Shown: in pieces, positions 7,947-17,671 of the stretch
How the letters are laid out: every line of letters begins with the position of its first letter
How positions within the stretch are numbered: position 1 is the stretch's first letter
NCBI GenBank assembly: GCA_003279845.1
Contig: QCGP01000014.1
Span: 1 to 37,191 of the forward strand
DNA length: 37,191 nucleotides
From: Prochlorococcus sp. AG-388-F11
Lineage (GTDB): Bacteria > Cyanobacteriota > Cyanobacteriia > PCC-6307 > Cyanobiaceae
Direction: 5' to 3'
The notes under the pieces: model-generated
Databases searched by the model: none
What the model saw: only the letters and a program-made list of their open reading frames with translations
What the model was told of the DNA's origin: nothing
Position numbers and translations under genes: made by a program

Positions 7947-9512
7947 ATGTCAAATTTCTCAAGATATTTATCTAAAAATTGGTTAGATGATCCAAAGTCA
8001 AATATTCTCTCTGGCTTAGTTGTTGCTTTTGCAATGATCCCAGAAGCAATTGCTTTTTCAGGTATAGCTGGTGTAGATCCTAAAGTTGGCCTTTTTGGTG
8101 CATTTTGCTTATCTATAACAATTGCGATTGTGGGAGGAAGGATGGGTATGATCACTTCTGCCACAGGTTCAACAGCTCTTTTGATGACTGGACTTGTTGC
8201 CTATGGAGAATCACAAGCCCCAGGATTAGGAGTCCCATATCTTATTGCAGCTGGGATATTAACTGGAATTTTCCAAATTCTTTGGGGATATTTAAGACTT
8301 GCCTACCAAATGCGTTTCGTGCCAACAGGAGTATTAAGTGGATTTGTAAATGCGCTGGCACTTTTAATATTTCAAGCACAACTACCTCAGTTAGGAATTG
8401 GTATTAAAGAATCAAAAGAATTAGTTGAACAAACTTTAAGTCAATATCCAATTAACTCTCAGATTCCAGTAGTTTGGATCCTTGTAATCCTAGGATTATT
8501 AATTATCTATGGGCTTCCAAAAATCACAAAAGTAATCCCATCTCAACTTATCGCAATTGTAGTAATAACTCTTATAACCATATTCTTTAATCTAGATGTC
8601 CCAACAGTTAGCGATTTGGGTAAATTACCTGATGGATTACCAAGTCTTTCTCTTCCTTTTGGATCAATAGAAAATGGGAAAGTACCTTTTAGTCTTGAAA
8701 CATTAGGGATAATTTTACCGACCTCACTTGCTATATCTCTCGTGGGTTTAATGGAAACCTTTTTAACTCAAGACATATTAGACGATGTAACTGATACAAG
8801 TTCCAATAAAAATAAAGAAGCAAGAGGACAGGGAATCGCAAATATTGTGGCATCTCTATTTGGTGGAATGGCTGGATGTGCCTTAGTTGGGCAATCTGTT
8901 ATGAATACTGAGAATGGTGGTAAATCTAGATTATCAACCCTCTCCTCAGGTATATCACTCCTAATTATGATCATCCTCTTGAAGGCTTGGATTGGAGCAA
9001 TACCAATGGCTGCTTTAGTGGCAATCATGATAACGATCGCAATAAGTACGGCAGATATAAATGGATTAAAAAATATTAGAAAGATACCCAAAAGCGATAC
9101 TGCAGTCATGCTTATGACTTTTGCAGTTACTATGCTTACAAAACCTCATAATCTTGCACTTGGAGTTATTGCAGGAGTTGCATTAGCTGCAATTCTTTTC
9201 AGCAGAAAAGTGGCAAAAGTCATAACTGTCTCAAGAGAGAAAGTAAATAATTTGACTACCTACAAAGTAAAAGGGCAATTATTTTTTGTAAGTAAAATAT
9301 ACTTTTTACAAGGATTTGATATTCATGAACATCCAGAAAATATTGTAATTGATATGTCATTAGCTCATATTTGGGATCAAAGTGGTGTTGTTGCTCTTGA
9401 GCAAATTATTAGAAAGTTCCAGAATGGTGGTTCTAAAGTTGAAATTGTAGGATTAAATAAAGAAAGTCGTAATCTATTTGAAAGACTTGGCGGTATGGAA
9501 AGCGCTCATTAA
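7947..9512 (+). CDS. SulP-family anion transporter with STAS domain
   Basis: A 521-residue membrane protein of the SulP/SLC26 family, moving sulfate or bicarbonate. About 10-14 membrane segments span residues 15-415. The family signature lies near the N-terminus (SGLVVAFAMIPEAIAFS) and is followed by the substrate-site region (TSATGSTALLMTGL). The C-terminal 90 residues form a cytosolic STAS domain (IVIDMSLAHIWDQSGVVALE). BicA, the cyanobacterial Na+/HCO3- symporter, belongs to the same family, so a carbon-uptake role is possible. The nearby methionine genes would equally fit sulfate. It is convergent with metA, 5 bases apart. The ion cannot be decided by eye. Confidence 0.88.
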   Translation: MSNFSRYLSKNWLDDPKSNILSGLVVAFAMIPEAIAFSGIAGVDPKVGLFGAFCLSITIAIVGGRMGMITSATGSTALLMTGLVAYGESQAPGLGVPYLIAAGILTGIFQILWGYLRLAYQMRFVPTGVLSGFVNALALLIFQAQLPQLGIGIKESKELVEQTLSQYPINSQIPVVWILVILGLLIIYGLPKITKVIPSQLIAIVVITLITIFFNLDVPTVSDLGKLPDGLPSLSLPFGSIENGKVPFSLETLGIILPTSLAISLVGLMETFLTQDILDDVTDTSSNKNKEARGQGIANIVASLFGGMAGCALVGQSVMNTENGGKSRLSTLSSGISLLIMIILLKAWIGAIPMAALVAIMITIAISTADINGLKNIRKIPKSDTAVMLMTFAVTMLTKPHNLALGVIAGVALAAILFSRKVAKVITVSREKVNNLTTYKVKGQLFFVSKIYFLQGFDIHEHPENIVIDMSLAHIWDQSGVVALEQIIRKFQNGGSKVEIVGLNKESRNLFERLGGMESAH

Positions 9513-9517
9513 AAAAG

Positions 9518-10408
9518 TTAATTAAGACTAACTTGTTGATAACAAAACCAAAGCCATTGCTGAAAAAGCAAATTCCTATGAGATCTCCAAGCGGTTTTTG
9601 AACTATTTAGATCAAAATTTTCAGGAGGAGGAACATCTCCTTTCTCTTTGTCTCTTTCAATTTCACTAATAATTCTATGCACCGTATATTCAGGATGACC
9701 CAAATGCATAAGTTGTTTTTGATCATTAGATTCAAATATTGTATATCCGACGTTTTCTCCATACGCCAACAAATTCAATTTCCCTTCTTTTTGGGCCTTC
9801 TCCATCTCCAAATCTGGTAATCCCGCAAATCTACTTTGAGGACAAATAAATTCATCATCTTGTGTACCCATTAAAGGGTGTCCAGGAACAAGACTTTTTA
9901 AAGGGAATACCCCAAATAATTTCTTATCAAAAACTTTCTTGTCGACCCCTGCCAAATAAGCCAGTGCAAAGCCAGCCCAACATAATCCAAGAGTACTCGC
10001 GCAAGTATTTCTGGCTTCATTTACAATTTTCACAAATTCATCCCAATACTTAACCTCCTCAAAGGATAGATGCTCAATAGGTGCTCCAGTAATAATAATT
10101 CCATCTAACGGTTCTGGATTATTTGCTTCTTCCCAAGTTATATATAGATTATTTAAATGATTAAGATCCCATGTTTTATAAGAGTGAGTTTTAAGCTTTA
10201 TCCAAACTGGCTCAATTTGAAGAGGAGATAAACCAAGTGGATGTAGTAAGTTAAATTCATACTGCTTGCCAAGAGGCATAATATTTAAAATACCAATCCT
10301 AAGAGGACGTATATCCTGTCTTTTTGCCAATTCTGGTTCGATCCAAGATATATGATTTTTCTCAACATCACTAATCTTGTGATAGTTACTAGGAATTATT
10401 AAAGCCAA
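9518..10408 (-). CDS. metA: Homoserine O-acyltransferase MetA, predicted acetyl-CoA type
   Basis: A 296-residue MetA protein activating homoserine for methionine synthesis. Catalytic residues match the family: C143 (GLCWAGF), H238 and E240 (LGHPEY). At the position that decides acyl-CoA choice (E. coli Gly111 uses succinyl-CoA, Bacillus cereus Glu111 uses acetyl-CoA), this protein has E112 (GAPIEHL), so acetyl-CoA is predicted. The neighbouring MetY, which uses O-acetylhomoserine, agrees. The start is TTG 10408, supported by a strong AAAGGAGA at 10413..10420. It follows metY after 13 bases and is surely in one operon with it. Confidence 0.93.
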   Translation of the reverse strand: MALIIPSNYHKISDVEKNHISWIEPELAKRQDIRPLRIGILNIMPLGKQYEFNLLHPLGLSPLQIEPVWIKLKTHSYKTWDLNHLNNLYITWEEANNPEPLDGIIITGAPIEHLSFEEVKYWDEFVKIVNEARNTCASTLGLCWAGFALAYLAGVDKKVFDKKLFGVFPLKSLVPGHPLMGTQDDEFICPQSRFAGLPDLEMEKAQKEGKLNLLAYGENVGYTIFESNDQKQLMHLGHPEYTVHRIISEIERDKEKGDVPPPENFDLNSSKTAWRSHRNLLFQQWLWFCYQQVSLN

Positions 10409-10412
10409 TAAA

Positions 10413-10420
10413 TCTCCTTT
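10413..10420 (-). promoter_or_regulatory. Ribosome-binding site deciding the TTG start of metA
   Basis: The minus strand reads AAAGGAGA, a near-perfect Shine-Dalgarno, with the GGAG ending about 5-6 bases before the TTG at 10408. No ATG or GTG is available nearby in frame, so this site fixes the start. Confidence 0.75.
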
Positions 10421-10421
10421 C

Positions 10422-11765
<1,344 letters not shown>

Positions 11766-11830
11766 CTATTATCTATTTAACTTAAAAAAGTCCAAAAAAA
11801 AAACAAAAAAAAGATAAAAAAGATAAAAAT

Positions 11831-12490
11831 TTATAAATTCTTTTTTAATGAGGGGTAATTATCTTTCATATATAAACTCAAATCCTCTTTTATCGCAGAT
11901 CTGAGTTTCTCAATATTTACAGAATCAATAATTGGGAAAGTTTTATTAGCCTCAGGATCTTTTTCAGTAATTGTTTTCCAATTCTTACCAACATCTTTTT
12001 CACAGTTGTTTAAAACCTCATCAAAGTTGAGAACCTTATCATTATTTTTAGCGTCAAATTCGCTGAAAGCTTTACTTATGAGCTGTTTTCTGATTTCGAA
12101 TAGATTCTTGGCTTTTAAAGTATCTGGAAGACCCATAACTGGTTGTAATTCCTTAAGAAGTTTTATTTCCTCTTCGATCAAGAGTGTCCAAACACTATAT
12201 TTATTTTTTGGGAGATTGGAATTACTAAAAATATTAATTTCATCTAGGTAAAAATTTAACCATAAGTAATATGATTTTTCTTCAATAGTTTTTTTAACTG
12301 ATATCTTTTTATTTTGAATCTTTGGAAGCAACTTTTCTGCTTTCTTTAAAAACTGTCTGTCTTCTCTTTCTAAATTTATTAATCCCCATCTTTGACTATA
12401 GTCCCATAAATCTTCGTATCTTGTTAAATCTTCTTGATTCCAACCAAGAGCTTTTAGTTCATGAGAACGATGTGATAATTCCTTTTTCAA
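11831..12490 (-). CDS. Conserved cyanobacterial protein of unknown function
   Basis: A 219-residue soluble, helical, charged protein with a TTG start at 12490 (the next Met is around residue 118, so no other start is sensible). The N-terminus is Trp-rich and polar (ALGWNQEDLTRYEDLWDYSQRWG). Around residues 145-160 the segment FDAKNNDKVLNFDEVL resembles an EF-hand loop but with one residue too many or a missing first ligand, so calcium binding is doubtful. It lies upstream of metY on the same strand, 80 bases away, across a strongly A-rich spacer. I do not recognise the family. Confidence 0.65.
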   Translation of the reverse strand: MKKELSHRSHELKALGWNQEDLTRYEDLWDYSQRWGLINLEREDRQFLKKAEKLLPKIQNKKISVKKTIEEKSYYLWLNFYLDEINIFSNSNLPKNKYSVWTLLIEEEIKLLKELQPVMGLPDTLKAKNLFEIRKQLISKAFSEFDAKNNDKVLNFDEVLNNCEKDVGKNWKTITEKDPEANKTFPIIDSVNIEKLRSAIKEDLSLYMKDNYPSLKKNL

Positions 12491-12583
12491 AAAAAACCTT
12501 TTAAAAACATAACAATTCTAACCCTGCAATCAAGATTAGTAAATAAATGAAGAACTTAGCTTTCTCGTAAATTAAATAAATAA

Positions 12584-14092
12584 TTAATTATGAAAATAAT
12601 TATTGATAATTTTCAATACATTGATATAGCTTGGGCATTTTTTAGAAATTTTATTACTATATTCATTTTTTTTAATATCATTTTCCTCTTTGTTAATAAA
12701 CAATTTCTTGTAGAGGTTTTCAATATCATTAAAAAGATAATCTCCTTTTAATTTTTCATTTAGTTCTAAAGATAATTCAGATTTAACAGATTCTTGGCAA
12801 AAATTAGTGATCTCTTCTGAACTTATTAAAACCTTATAAATTTCTTTTTTTTCTTCTGAATTAGCATTAAAACATAAATAAATAAGATTAATCATTGAAC
12901 AATTATTATTTTTGATTTTGAATTCTTTATAAATGTCTGGCCAAAATTTTAAAGATTTTAGTCCTTCTAAACCTCCTTGACTGAGAGAGTATTTATTACA
13001 CCAATTTACAAATTCTGAGACATCTTTTGGACATCTATTGAGTTGCAAAAGCATATCTGATAAAACTTGTCCTGCTTGAAAATTCCGTGTTGGTTTTCCT
13101 TCAGTTGGAAGAGTCATACTTCCTAAGACATCAGCCTTGACAGCATTTAATTGAGAAAAAGTATAATCTCCTTTTTCACAAGATTTATCATTAATTATTT
13201 CCTTTGCACTAATTATTTCTTCACCATAACCAAGTTCTTTTAATGAAAGATATTTATTTTCTAATTTATTTTCTTTTCTAACTTGTAATGATACTGATGC
13301 GGCCTGATCTAAACATTGAGTTAACAAAATCGTATTAATGCTGGGTAGCATTCCTGGCTTATCGGAATGAAAATTATTTACAAAGCCTGCAAATATGGAT
13401 GAGATATTTTTTATTGATTTTATATATTGACATTCAATATTATGAACTCCAGGAGAAACTTGAATTTTAGGGGACAATTGATTCAAAATGCGAGCTCCTA
13501 TTAAAGCAGTTAGTGCATCAGGATGGCAGAAATTTGCAGTAAAACTATCTTTAGGATTTCGTAAGGCTCCGTGACGATGAAATCCTGTAAAAAAAGCTAA
13601 ATTTGGATATTTATTACAGAGAATAAAAGGATTTTTACTTTTATTGTCAATGCAAAAAGAACCGACGAGACAGCCAAGAACCACATTTTCTCTTTTTAAA
13701 GTTTTTCTGAGTTCTAAAGCATGTTTAACATCATCTTTTATATGATTACTGTTTGAAGCAAGAATAACTATCTCACATTCCAAGAGAAGATCTTTTAGAT
13801 CAAAGGACTTTCGTTTCCCCTCTGCAGAATAATGTCCCATTCTCTTAATCTTTTCAATAATCTCATTATCCATATCAGAAAGAACATCATTTGAGAAAGC
13901 ACCTAACAAATCTCTATCTTTCCTAGGAGCTAAGAGAATATTATTTGATTTTCCATGCATAGCACAGTTGTATGCTAATGATGCAGGATATAAACCAACA
14001 CTGTAGAATCCAACTTTGCTGTTCTCTATATCTTCAATCAATGAATAAAAATATTTTTCATCAGTTATGTTTTCTAGGAAATTATTCTTCAT
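12584..14092 (-). CDS. GpsA-like dehydrogenase homolog (divergent, 502 residues)
   Basis: A protein about 170 residues longer than glycerol-3-phosphate dehydrogenase GpsA but following its layout. There is an N-terminal Rossmann-like segment (KVGFYSVGLYPASLAY, residues 26-41), lacking the canonical GxGxxG. A second-domain stretch (CHPDALTALIGARILNQLS, then IKSIKNISSIFAG, residues 189-236) keeps the catalytic-type lysine K228, as in GALKN of GpsA. PTRNFQAGQ (334-342) corresponds to the GpsA SRN motif with R336. Extra residues sit mid-chain and at the C-terminus. It is divergent from the phosphatase gene at 14255. I infer an oxidoreductase acting on a phosphorylated glycerol-like substrate; activity is uncertain because of the changed nucleotide loop. 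Confidence 0.6.
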   Translation of the reverse strand: MKNNFLENITDEKYFYSLIEDIENSKVGFYSVGLYPASLAYNCAMHGKSNNILLAPRKDRDLLGAFSNDVLSDMDNEIIEKIKRMGHYSAEGKRKSFDLKDLLLECEIVILASNSNHIKDDVKHALELRKTLKRENVVLGCLVGSFCIDNKSKNPFILCNKYPNLAFFTGFHRHGALRNPKDSFTANFCHPDALTALIGARILNQLSPKIQVSPGVHNIECQYIKSIKNISSIFAGFVNNFHSDKPGMLPSINTILLTQCLDQAASVSLQVRKENKLENKYLSLKELGYGEEIISAKEIINDKSCEKGDYTFSQLNAVKADVLGSMTLPTEGKPTRNFQAGQVLSDMLLQLNRCPKDVSEFVNWCNKYSLSQGGLEGLKSLKFWPDIYKEFKIKNNNCSMINLIYLCFNANSEEKKEIYKVLISSEEITNFCQESVKSELSLELNEKLKGDYLFNDIENLYKKLFINKEENDIKKNEYSNKISKKCPSYINVLKIINNYFHN

Positions 14093-14208
14093 TTTTGGAA
14101 ATTCTTGATAATTTTTTTAATTTCTCACCCCTAACAACATTTTTCTACATTAAAGCAATTTTTGACCATAGCAAATTATTTATTGTAAATATTGAATTTT
14201 TTAATTTA

Positions 14209-14229
14209 TAATTTCTTAAAAAGAAATTA
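14209..14229. promoter_or_regulatory. Inverted repeat upstream of the StpA-like gene
   Basis: Nine-base perfect arms (TAATTTCTT and AAGAAATTA) separated by AAA, ending 25 bases before ATG 14255 and in the divergent promoter region shared with the GpsA-like gene. It could be an operator controlling one or both genes; the AT-rich background makes chance possible. Confidence 0.3.
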
Positions 14230-14254
14230 AATAAAAAGAGAAACAATCACAAAT

Positions 14255-15475
14255 ATGGAATATATTGCAGGTAATTTAAAAGTACAAAAACAATTAATTT
14301 CTTCTAATAATATCTTATTTATTCAAGACATTGACGGAGTTTGCATCCCTCTAGTTAAAGATCCAATGACTAGAGAGTTAGAATCAAAATATATTTATGC
14401 AGTAAAAGAATTTGCCGAAGAATTCTTTGTGTTAACTTGCGGGGAACATGAAGGTTCAAGAGGAGTTAACAGAATAATAGAAAGGAGTTTAAGGAGCTCT
14501 ACTGAGCCTAAAAACAAAGAGCTATATTTAAGAGGTTTAGCTGCCTGTGGAGTAGAGTATCAAGACAACAATGGTGAAATAAGTTTTGAAGGAGTCTCAG
14601 AAAAAGAACTAAATTTTTTATCAAAAGTACCTAGTTTAATAAGACCAAAATTTAATTTCATAGTTAAAAATATTTTTCCTGAACTTAGCCAAGAAGATAT
14701 CAATTTTCACGCAGTAAAATCAATTTGTGAAACACGCTTCTCGCCAACTATTAATTTCAATAGTCTATTTGATTTAGTGAAAAAAGATTCTGATAAAAGA
14801 AAGCTTATTCAAATTAGTTTTGAAAAGATGATGAATGAAATCATCTTAAAAGGTGAATCCGAGGGGCTCAAAAACTCATTTTTCCTTCATATTTCACCAA
14901 ATTTAGGTAATAAAAATGGCAGAGAAACAATTAAACTTTCTTCTCAAGATGATATCGGATCAACAGACATACAATTACTTATTAAAGGAGCAGTTAAAGA
15001 TTCTGGAGTTTTATTTCTTTTAAATAAATTTATTGCGGATAAAACTGGTAAAGCTCCTTTTGGAAGAAATTTTAATTTTAGAAACTCTCCAAATTCTGTT
15101 GCGGAAAAAATTGATTTATGCAAAAGAACCATTCAAAAAGAAGATATGCCTTTAATTGTAGGAGTTGGTGACACAGTCACATCAAAAAAAAATAATGATG
15201 AAGAAAGTTATCAAAGAGGAGGAAGTGATAGGTCTTTTCTAGAATTAATACAAATATTAGGTAATGAATTTGGGGTTAAGAATAAAATAATTTTTGTAGA
15301 TAGTAGTTCTGGCGAAGTTGAAAGACCCTCTACAAAAAAAACTGGTTTAACAGGGATCAGCGATGTTTATGACAACTTAAAGTTTGACTTGGTTTTTAAA
15401 AATGGTCCAAAAGAATATATTAGTTGGTTTATTGAACTTGCAAGTAAGAGATCGAACTTTAAAAAAAATAGTTGA
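14255..15475 (+). CDS. Glucosylglycerol-phosphate phosphatase family protein (StpA/GgpP-like)
   Basis: A 406-residue protein of the StpA family, which in Synechocystis dephosphorylates glucosylglycerol-phosphate during salt acclimation. Family features are full length: a HAD-type nucleophile motif FIQDIDGVC with D25 and D27, then FVLTCGEHEGSRGV, NSFFLHISPNLG, MPLIVGVGDTVTS with the metal-binding D306, RGGSDRSFLELIQ and IIFVDSSSGEV. No glucosylglycerol-phosphate synthase (ggpS) is in the window, and I recall it as missing in Prochlorococcus, so the real substrate may differ. It is followed 40 bases later by an ArsS-like gene on the same strand and is divergent from a GpsA-like gene. Confidence 0.82.
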   Translation: MEYIAGNLKVQKQLISSNNILFIQDIDGVCIPLVKDPMTRELESKYIYAVKEFAEEFFVLTCGEHEGSRGVNRIIERSLRSSTEPKNKELYLRGLAACGVEYQDNNGEISFEGVSEKELNFLSKVPSLIRPKFNFIVKNIFPELSQEDINFHAVKSICETRFSPTINFNSLFDLVKKDSDKRKLIQISFEKMMNEIILKGESEGLKNSFFLHISPNLGNKNGRETIKLSSQDDIGSTDIQLLIKGAVKDSGVLFLLNKFIADKTGKAPFGRNFNFRNSPNSVAEKIDLCKRTIQKEDMPLIVGVGDTVTSKKNNDEESYQRGGSDRSFLELIQILGNEFGVKNKIIFVDSSSGEVERPSTKKTGLTGISDVYDNLKFDLVFKNGPKEYISWFIELASKRSNFKKNS

Positions 15476-15515
15476 CTTTTTAATTTTCGAATTACAATTT
15501 ATAAATAATAGATTC

Positions 15516-16448
15516 ATGAAAGAAAAATTCCCCTCAATATATAAAGAACCTATAGAAACATTGCAAATTAACATAGGTTATAAATGCAATCAGGCTTGTA
15601 AGCATTGTCATGTCAATTCGAGTCCCTTAAGGACTGAAAAGATGTCCAATGAGATGATATCTCTTATCCCAAAGATCATTGAAAAATACAAAATCAAGAC
15701 TTTAGATATTACAGGTGGAGCGCCAGAACTTCACCCAGAATTTAAAAACCTAATAACCAGTTTAAGTACAAAACAAGTTGATATTATTGATAGGTGCAAT
15801 TTGACAATTTTCTTTGAAGAAGGTTATGAAGATCTTCCTCAATTTCTTGCAAAGAATAAAGTGATAGTTACTGCTTCACTACCGTGTTATGAAAAAAATA
15901 ATGTTGATTTTCAAAGGGGGTTTGGGGTTTTTGAAAAAAGTATTAATGCCATAAAAATTCTTAATGATTTTGGCTATGGAAAGATAGAAAATGGATTACA
16001 ATTAAACCTTGTTTACAATCCTGTAAGCCCAATTCTTCCACCTTCTCAGGAAATATTAGAGAAGGATTATAAAAAAATACTATTCGAAAAATATAATATC
16101 GTTTTTAATAATTTATACACAATAACTAATATGCCAATAAATAGATATGAAGAATCTCTCAGAAGAGAAGGGAAACTAAATACTTATTACAAATTACTAA
16201 AAGAAAATTTTAATGAAAAAAATTTAGAAAATCTTATGTGTAAAAGGACAATTAGCGTAAATTGGCTAGGAGAAATTTATGATTGTGACTTTAACCAACA
16301 GATAAATTTTAGAGAGAATAAAGGACCAAAGACACTTTTTGATCTATTGGATGAATCATTTAGTTTTGATTACGGAGTAGCTGTAAAAGAACATTGTTTT
16401 GCTTGCACTGCAGGTGCAGGTTCAAGTTGTGGAGGAACTTTAAGTTAA
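15516..16448 (+). CDS. arsS: ArsS-type radical SAM protein (arsenosugar biosynthesis family)
   Basis: A 310-residue radical SAM enzyme with the CxxxCxxC cluster motif at C24, C28, C31 (GYKCNQACKHCHV), then LDITGGAPELHPEF. Its Cys-rich C-terminus, HCFACTAGAGSSCGG, is the hallmark of the ArsS family, which transfers a 5'-deoxyadenosyl group to dimethylarsenite on the way to arsenosugars. The start is ATG 15516; the open frame runs farther upstream but the extra 44 residues overlap the preceding gene. It probably shares a transcript with the StpA-like gene (40-base gap). No arsM is in the window, so the arsenic role is inferred from family only. It is convergent with fur, 6 bases apart. Confidence 0.85.
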   Translation: MKEKFPSIYKEPIETLQINIGYKCNQACKHCHVNSSPLRTEKMSNEMISLIPKIIEKYKIKTLDITGGAPELHPEFKNLITSLSTKQVDIIDRCNLTIFFEEGYEDLPQFLAKNKVIVTASLPCYEKNNVDFQRGFGVFEKSINAIKILNDFGYGKIENGLQLNLVYNPVSPILPPSQEILEKDYKKILFEKYNIVFNNLYTITNMPINRYEESLRREGKLNTYYKLLKENFNEKNLENLMCKRTISVNWLGEIYDCDFNQQINFRENKGPKTLFDLLDESFSFDYGVAVKEHCFACTAGAGSSCGGTLS

Positions 16449-16454
16449 AACCTA

Positions 16455-16907
16455 CTAAATGCAATTAGGACAAATAGCTCTTACATTTAAAGAGGATTCG
16501 ATTAGTTTAAAACCATTAACTTTTGCTGCAACTTTGCCTGCTTCTAAAACTTCTTCATTTTCGAATTCTTCTGTTCTTCCACACCTAATACAAATCAAAT
16601 GATGATGATCCGGTGTGTCGTTACTTAGCAATTCATATCTGTGTCCACCCTCACTGAGTTCTAATTCATGAAGCAAACCCATTTGCACTAAAAGTCTTAA
16701 AGTTCTATAAATTGTTGCTAGTGAAACTTTGGAGCTTGTTTTAACTAACTTTTCATGAACCTCTTCAGCACTAAGATGCTTTCCAGAGCCAATATTTTCA
16801 AATAAATTAAGAACCTTTAGCCTCTGAGGAGTTAACCTCTTCCCATCTTTATGTAAACCATCACCAAGAGGGGATGTAATGACATTGTATTGCGAGGATA
16901 ATGACAA
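16455..16907 (-). CDS. fur: Fur-family metal-dependent repressor
   Basis: A 150-residue regulator. The N-terminal winged helix spans about residues 22-90 (RLTPQRLKVLNLF, HLSAEEVHEKL, SLATIYRTLRLLVQMGL). The dimerisation domain has the HHH cluster (DHHHLICIRCG), a CxxC at C107/C110 region and a second CxxC at the end (ICPNC), typical of structural zinc sites. Fur, Zur and PerR cannot be separated with certainty by eye, though the general Fur pattern fits best. The start is TTG 16907; no ATG or GTG lies in frame before the helix. It is divergent from the isochorismatase-family gene with a 116-base shared promoter region. Confidence 0.87.
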   Translation of the reverse strand: MSLSSQYNVITSPLGDGLHKDGKRLTPQRLKVLNLFENIGSGKHLSAEEVHEKLVKTSSKVSLATIYRTLRLLVQMGLLHELELSEGGHRYELLSNDTPDHHHLICIRCGRTEEFENEEVLEAGKVAAKVNGFKLIESSLNVRAICPNCI

Positions 16908-17023
16908 AAGTAAACAATGGCTATTCTCAATAATAACTCTAGATGAGAGTAAAACAACTTTTTGATTTAAAATGTTTACTAAAGTTCTTCAAAATATTAT
17001 GTTGAATATAACTTTATATAGAA

Positions 17024-17593
17024 ATGATGAAGGACCATGAAAACTCTTCTGATAAACTTTCCTCAAAAGTAAACGCCTTGATAATTATTGATATTCAGGA
17101 AAAAATTATAAGACCAATTTTTAATAAAGATTCAATAATAAAAAACATCAAAAAGCTAGTTGATGCTTACCAAATTTTAGAAGAAAACATATTTATATCT
17201 GAGCAGAACCCACTCAAATTGGGAGAAACGATCCCTGAATTATTACCCAAAGCTCGATTTAAAAAGATTGAAAAGATGGTATTTAGCTTAGCTAATATAC
17301 GAGATTTTTTAAATGAACTTAAAAATAAGAAAATTAGTAATTTGATAGTTTGTGGGATCGAAACGCATATTTGTATTCAACAAACTGCCTTAGATTGTTT
17401 ACAAAAAGGATTTGAAGTAATTCTCATATCAGATGCCATGGGAAGTCGAAATAGGGTAGATCATGAAATAGCATTACAAAGAATGACTCAAAGTGGGGCG
17501 TTCTTAACAACAACTGAATCAATAATTTTTGAATTATGCAAAACTGCGGATAGAAAAGAATTTAAAGAAATTAGAAATATAATAATGAGTTAA
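17024..17593 (+). CDS. Isochorismatase-family cysteine hydrolase
   Basis: A 189-residue protein with the alpha/beta fold of the isochorismatase/nicotinamidase/YcaC family. The catalytic triad positions are visible: Asp in IIIDIQEK (about residue 23), Lys in EKMVFS (about residue 85), and Cys in GIETHICIQQTALD (about 116), preceded by the usual cis-peptide. The substrate cannot be named. Two starts are possible (ATGATG at 17024). It is divergent from fur, which could mean shared control, and lies upstream of the MscS gene. Confidence 0.85.
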   Translation: MMKDHENSSDKLSSKVNALIIIDIQEKIIRPIFNKDSIIKNIKKLVDAYQILEENIFISEQNPLKLGETIPELLPKARFKKIEKMVFSLANIRDFLNELKNKKISNLIVCGIETHICIQQTALDCLQKGFEVILISDAMGSRNRVDHEIALQRMTQSGAFLTTTESIIFELCKTADRKEFKEIRNIIMS

Positions 17594-17671
17594 AGAAAAA
17601 TAAAGACTGGTTTGTTGTTTAGAGATAATTTAAAATTTTATTAAATATAATTTTTTAGGTTTTATTTGAAT

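Noticed and set aside
8105..8407. 100-codon frame inside the SulP gene
   Set aside because: Overlapping frame of a clear transporter gene; odd Cys/Trp/Asn composition.
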